Positions 49,598 to 51,184 of a DNA stretch of 51,184 nt are shown here, in pieces. The stretch is from NCBI GenBank assembly GCA_046537975.1, contig JBKHJR010000009.1, positions 1-51,184 on the forward strand, read 5' to 3'. Position 1 is the first letter of the stretch; each line of letters starts with the position of its first letter. Source of the stretch: JAWLDV01 sp046537975 (GTDB lineage: Bacteria > Desulfobacterota > Desulfobulbia > Desulfobulbales > SURF-16). The notes under the pieces were generated by a model, which had not been told where the DNA came from, ran no database searches, and saw only the letters and a list, made by a program, of their open reading frames with translations. Position numbers and translations under genes: made by a program.

Positions 49598-49625
49598 AAA
49601 AGGCGCCGATTCAACGGCGCCTTTT
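49598..49625 (+). terminator. Terminator hairpin after the RND exporter gene
   Basis: AAAAGGCGCCG (49598-49608) and CGGCGCCTTTT (49615-49625) form a perfect 11-bp stem with a 6-nt loop. The stem ends in T on the plus strand and in T on the minus strand too, so it can end transcription from the RND gene and from the convergent PEP-CTERM gene. Confidence 0.9.
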
Positions 49626-49650
49626 ACCTGCGAAGAAATTAAATTAATTA

Positions 49651-50544
49651 TTAATTCTTCTTGAAGAATTTCCTTCTTCCGAATCCGGCTAAACCTATCA
49701 AGCCAGTGCCGAAGAGAAGCAGGGTGGTGGGTTCCGGGATGACCTCAAAACTCATGCTGCCGTCATGCCGGGAATAAACTGTAAAAAGTTCATTCTCCTG
49801 ACCCGTATCTTCTTGGATGATACCCCCGGATTGAGTGTTCTGGTTCAGTTCGCTGAATAACCAGTTAAGGGATATGTAATTATTCAGATCCAACCCGCTT
49901 GGATACTCTTGAAGATATCCCTCTTCGAGGAAGGTTATCTGGCCGAGGAACTGAGACGAGCCCTGTTGAAAATCGCCATCGGCATCGAAGGTATTGGTCC
50001 CTGTGCCGGTTAATGAACTGATGGTCATCATATGAGCTTCGTCTCCACCTCCGCTATCGAAACCTGTATCGTCACTGGGCCTTGTCGTATCGCCAAAGTC
50101 TGTATCATGGGTGGGATCGAAATAAAAATCAAAGCTCCCGCCGGTGTATACAGTATTGTGGTTGGTATTATTCTCTCCTGATATTTGGTCTACATAACCG
50201 GTTAAGTTGTCCCACTCTACAGTGACATCATAACCGCCTGCATCATCGAGGCCTTCCGAGTCCGAGTCGGTACCGGGTAGAAAGTTATAACCTATCCACT
50301 TGGCGTGTCCGCTGTCTGTAAAACTGTCTCCCACACTTACTTCTCCGTCGCCATCGTCATCGAACTGCGTGGTTGCAGTGTCGGCACGAATAGATGCCTC
50401 ATCCCATGGGTCAGTTAAGGTGTCAGCGTCAAAATCGGTACCTGTATAGCCTTCATTGCCCGCATCAAGCTGCACGTTTAAAGCGAAAGCCGGAGTGGCT
50501 AAAAAAGATAAGCAAGCTAAGACTGTAATTATTTTTCGTTTCAT
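49651..50544 (-). CDS. PEP-CTERM sorting domain protein
   Basis: 297 residues from the ATG at 50542-50544 (AGAGGA upstream); an earlier in-frame ATG 8 codons up is not supported. The signal peptide (about 1-21) ends AFA. The mature part is acidic and Asp/Gly/Thr-rich, with no known enzymatic motif and no cysteines. The C-terminus is the sorting signal: VIPEPTTLLLFGTGLIGLAG, a hydrophobic span, and the basic tail GRRKFFKKN. Exosortase (EpsH) recognises the PEP motif, cleaves and hands the protein to the cell surface or EPS matrix. No exosortase gene is in this window. It is likely a surface or biofilm-matrix protein. Confidence 0.92.
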   Translation of the reverse strand: MKRKIITVLACLSFLATPAFALNVQLDAGNEGYTGTDFDADTLTDPWDEASIRADTATTQFDDDGDGEVSVGDSFTDSGHAKWIGYNFLPGTDSDSEGLDDAGGYDVTVEWDNLTGYVDQISGENNTNHNTVYTGGSFDFYFDPTHDTDFGDTTRPSDDTGFDSGGGDEAHMMTISSLTGTGTNTFDADGDFQQGSSQFLGQITFLEEGYLQEYPSGLDLNNYISLNWLFSELNQNTQSGGIIQEDTGQENELFTVYSRHDGSMSFEVIPEPTTLLLFGTGLIGLAGFGRRKFFKKN

Positions 50545-50732
50545 GGCGATTCCTCTTTTTTTAATCAATTTTTTTAAAGTCTTGTTGGTTCCCTGTGGTC
50601 TTTATTGCTGTTTCAGGAAATACCCGGTGGATCGCGATTATCAGACATGATTTTCCCCCTCCTGAAGGTTTGATTTCTTGGTTATCTTGAAATAACCAGG
50701 GCGGATCGACCGATGTGGAAATCGTTTCACAA

Positions 50733-50801
50733 CGCAACCCGCCCGCCTTTCCAAGATTCGTGGCTTCCCGCCCCCGGCCTGCGCCGGGATTGGCTTTTGC
50801 T
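50733..50801 (-). ncRNA. c-di-GMP-I (GEMM)-like structured RNA in the PEP-CTERM gene leader
   Basis: Read on the minus strand, the leader has CAATCC, then hairpin CCCGGC-GCAG-GCCGGG, then GGCGGGAAGCCACGAATCT, then AAAGGCGGGCGGGTTGC. CAATCC pairs with GGGTTG to close the element. Order and conserved words (AAGCCACG, TCT, GGGTTGC) resemble the GEMM/c-di-GMP-I riboswitch. Differences are GGGAAG for GCAAAG and a GCAG loop rather than GNRA, reminiscent of variant classes. It stands about 190 nt before the PEP-CTERM start codon. Confidence 0.5.
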
Positions 50802-50844
50802 TGTGATTTTTAGGTAGTTGCTTTCAATTTATCTAAAAGATATT

Positions 50845-50860
50845 TGCAACAATTATTCCA
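50845..50860 (-). promoter_or_regulatory. Sigma-54-like promoter of the PEP-CTERM gene
   Basis: The minus-strand sequence TGGAATAATTGTTGCA has GG and GC 10 bp apart and a perfect TTGCA at -12; the -24 half (TGGAAT) matches TGG and the A. The predicted start near 50834 gives a leader of about 290 nt that contains the GEMM-like RNA. It shares its regulator class with the acyltransferase promoter at 44567. Confidence 0.5.
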
Positions 50861-51184
50861 TTGTCTGCTCAAAAAAGATAAAAATCTTACTGGCTGTAAT
50901 CATTGAAAAATTGATGGGAACTTCTGTTTATTCTCCGCTGGTTGGCGTAGTGATATGAAGAATAATTCCACTTTAAGGATTATATTGGGATTATAGGTGG
51001 AATATTGTTGCACAGGCACCGTACTTATTTATGTACGGATACTTAAGTGGGGGCAACTGCCTGTTGACTTGGCATTGAGGGGACTCAGCTTTAAGGGGGG
51101 AAGTGTACTAATTGTGCTTAAGCCTGCTGTGGGGTCGGTCGTCAATAGCGGACACCAAAATTCTATGCTGCTTTTAGCTCTTTG
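50861..51184. other. Right-end region, no gene identified
   Basis: No coding region is convincing here. Seen: a rightward TGG...TTGCA element at 50998-51012 with one base too few for sigma-54, a CCGTAC-N8-GTACGG hairpin at 51019-51038, and the segment AATAGCGGACACC near 51146 that looks like the end of an insertion element (low confidence). The region probably holds control sequences for the PEP-CTERM gene and for whatever lies right of the window. Confidence 0.4.

Noticed and set aside
50998..51012. Plus-strand sigma-54 promoter
   Set aside because: Only nine bases separate GG and GC; sigma-54 needs ten. Kept as a curiosity, not as a promoter.
1..51184. tRNA, rRNA, CRISPR arrays, prophage or complete IS elements
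   Set aside because: Both strands were read for cloverleaf TTCGA/CCA ends, direct repeat-spacer patterns and transposase or integrase motifs; none was convincing. A covariance-model scan would be needed to exclude small RNAs.

Overview
The window reads as a chromosomal segment of a flagellated, diderm deltaproteobacterium-like organism (Desulfobacterota in the broad sense). The grounds are FlgH and FlgI (L and P rings), lipoprotein signals, sigma-54 and sigma-28 type promoters, a PEP-CTERM protein with a FeeM-type acyltransferase nearby, and a short gene that only makes sense if UGA is read as selenocysteine. No tRNA, rRNA, CRISPR array or complete insertion sequence was seen. The species cannot be named from the sequence alone.

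Layout. 1-8.6 kb: start of an SDR enzyme, a MltD-like LysM transglycosylase, a very large class A penicillin-binding protein, a TPR-like lipoprotein with a Glu-Pro spacer, an HDOD protein and Ogt. 8.9-17 kb: a D,D-carboxypeptidase, a divergent 5-formyl-THF cyclo-ligase homologue, tatC with a frameshift at a T9 run, plsY, a J-domain protein, a PpiD/SurA-like foldase and polA. 17-29.2 kb: flgM with a textbook sigma-28 promoter on the plus strand, facing a long minus-strand flagellar block (fhlB, flgF, flgG, flgA, flgH, flgI, flgJ, flgN, flgK, flgL, csrA, fliW). A sigma-54 promoter lies just upstream of flgF. 29.4-34.7 kb: sfsA, queC, nagZ, an HPF/cold-shock fusion, nadA and a phosphoesterase. 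34.9-42.8 kb: glmS, then five nucleotide-sugar enzymes (three epimerases, two dehydrogenases) that can supply UDP-hexuronic acids for a surface polysaccharide; no glycosyltransferase is present. 42.8-51.2 kb: a receiver protein and a sigma-54 activator encoded back to back (a split NtrC). Divergent from them is a sigma-54-promoted cassette of acyltransferase, MBL hydrolase, ThiF-like E1 and MMPL/RND exporter. Last comes a PEP-CTERM protein whose leader holds a sigma-54-like promoter and a c-di-GMP-I-like structured RNA.

The most striking item is at 17524-17793 (minus), between fliW and flgM. After an ideal AAGGAGG ribosome-binding site, a leader beginning MKSKELKKILAGVSIAGL runs into a Gly/Ser-rich core. 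In that core UGA occurs three times, each time in the context Ser-Gly-UGA-(Gly/Ser)-Gly, and two of the UGAs are followed by the same small hairpin at SECIS-like distance. Conventional gene calling stops at the first UGA and would miss it. It looks like an orphan selenocysteine-containing RiPP precursor of the SbtA ('selenobiotic') type. Its radical SAM maturase is not in this window.
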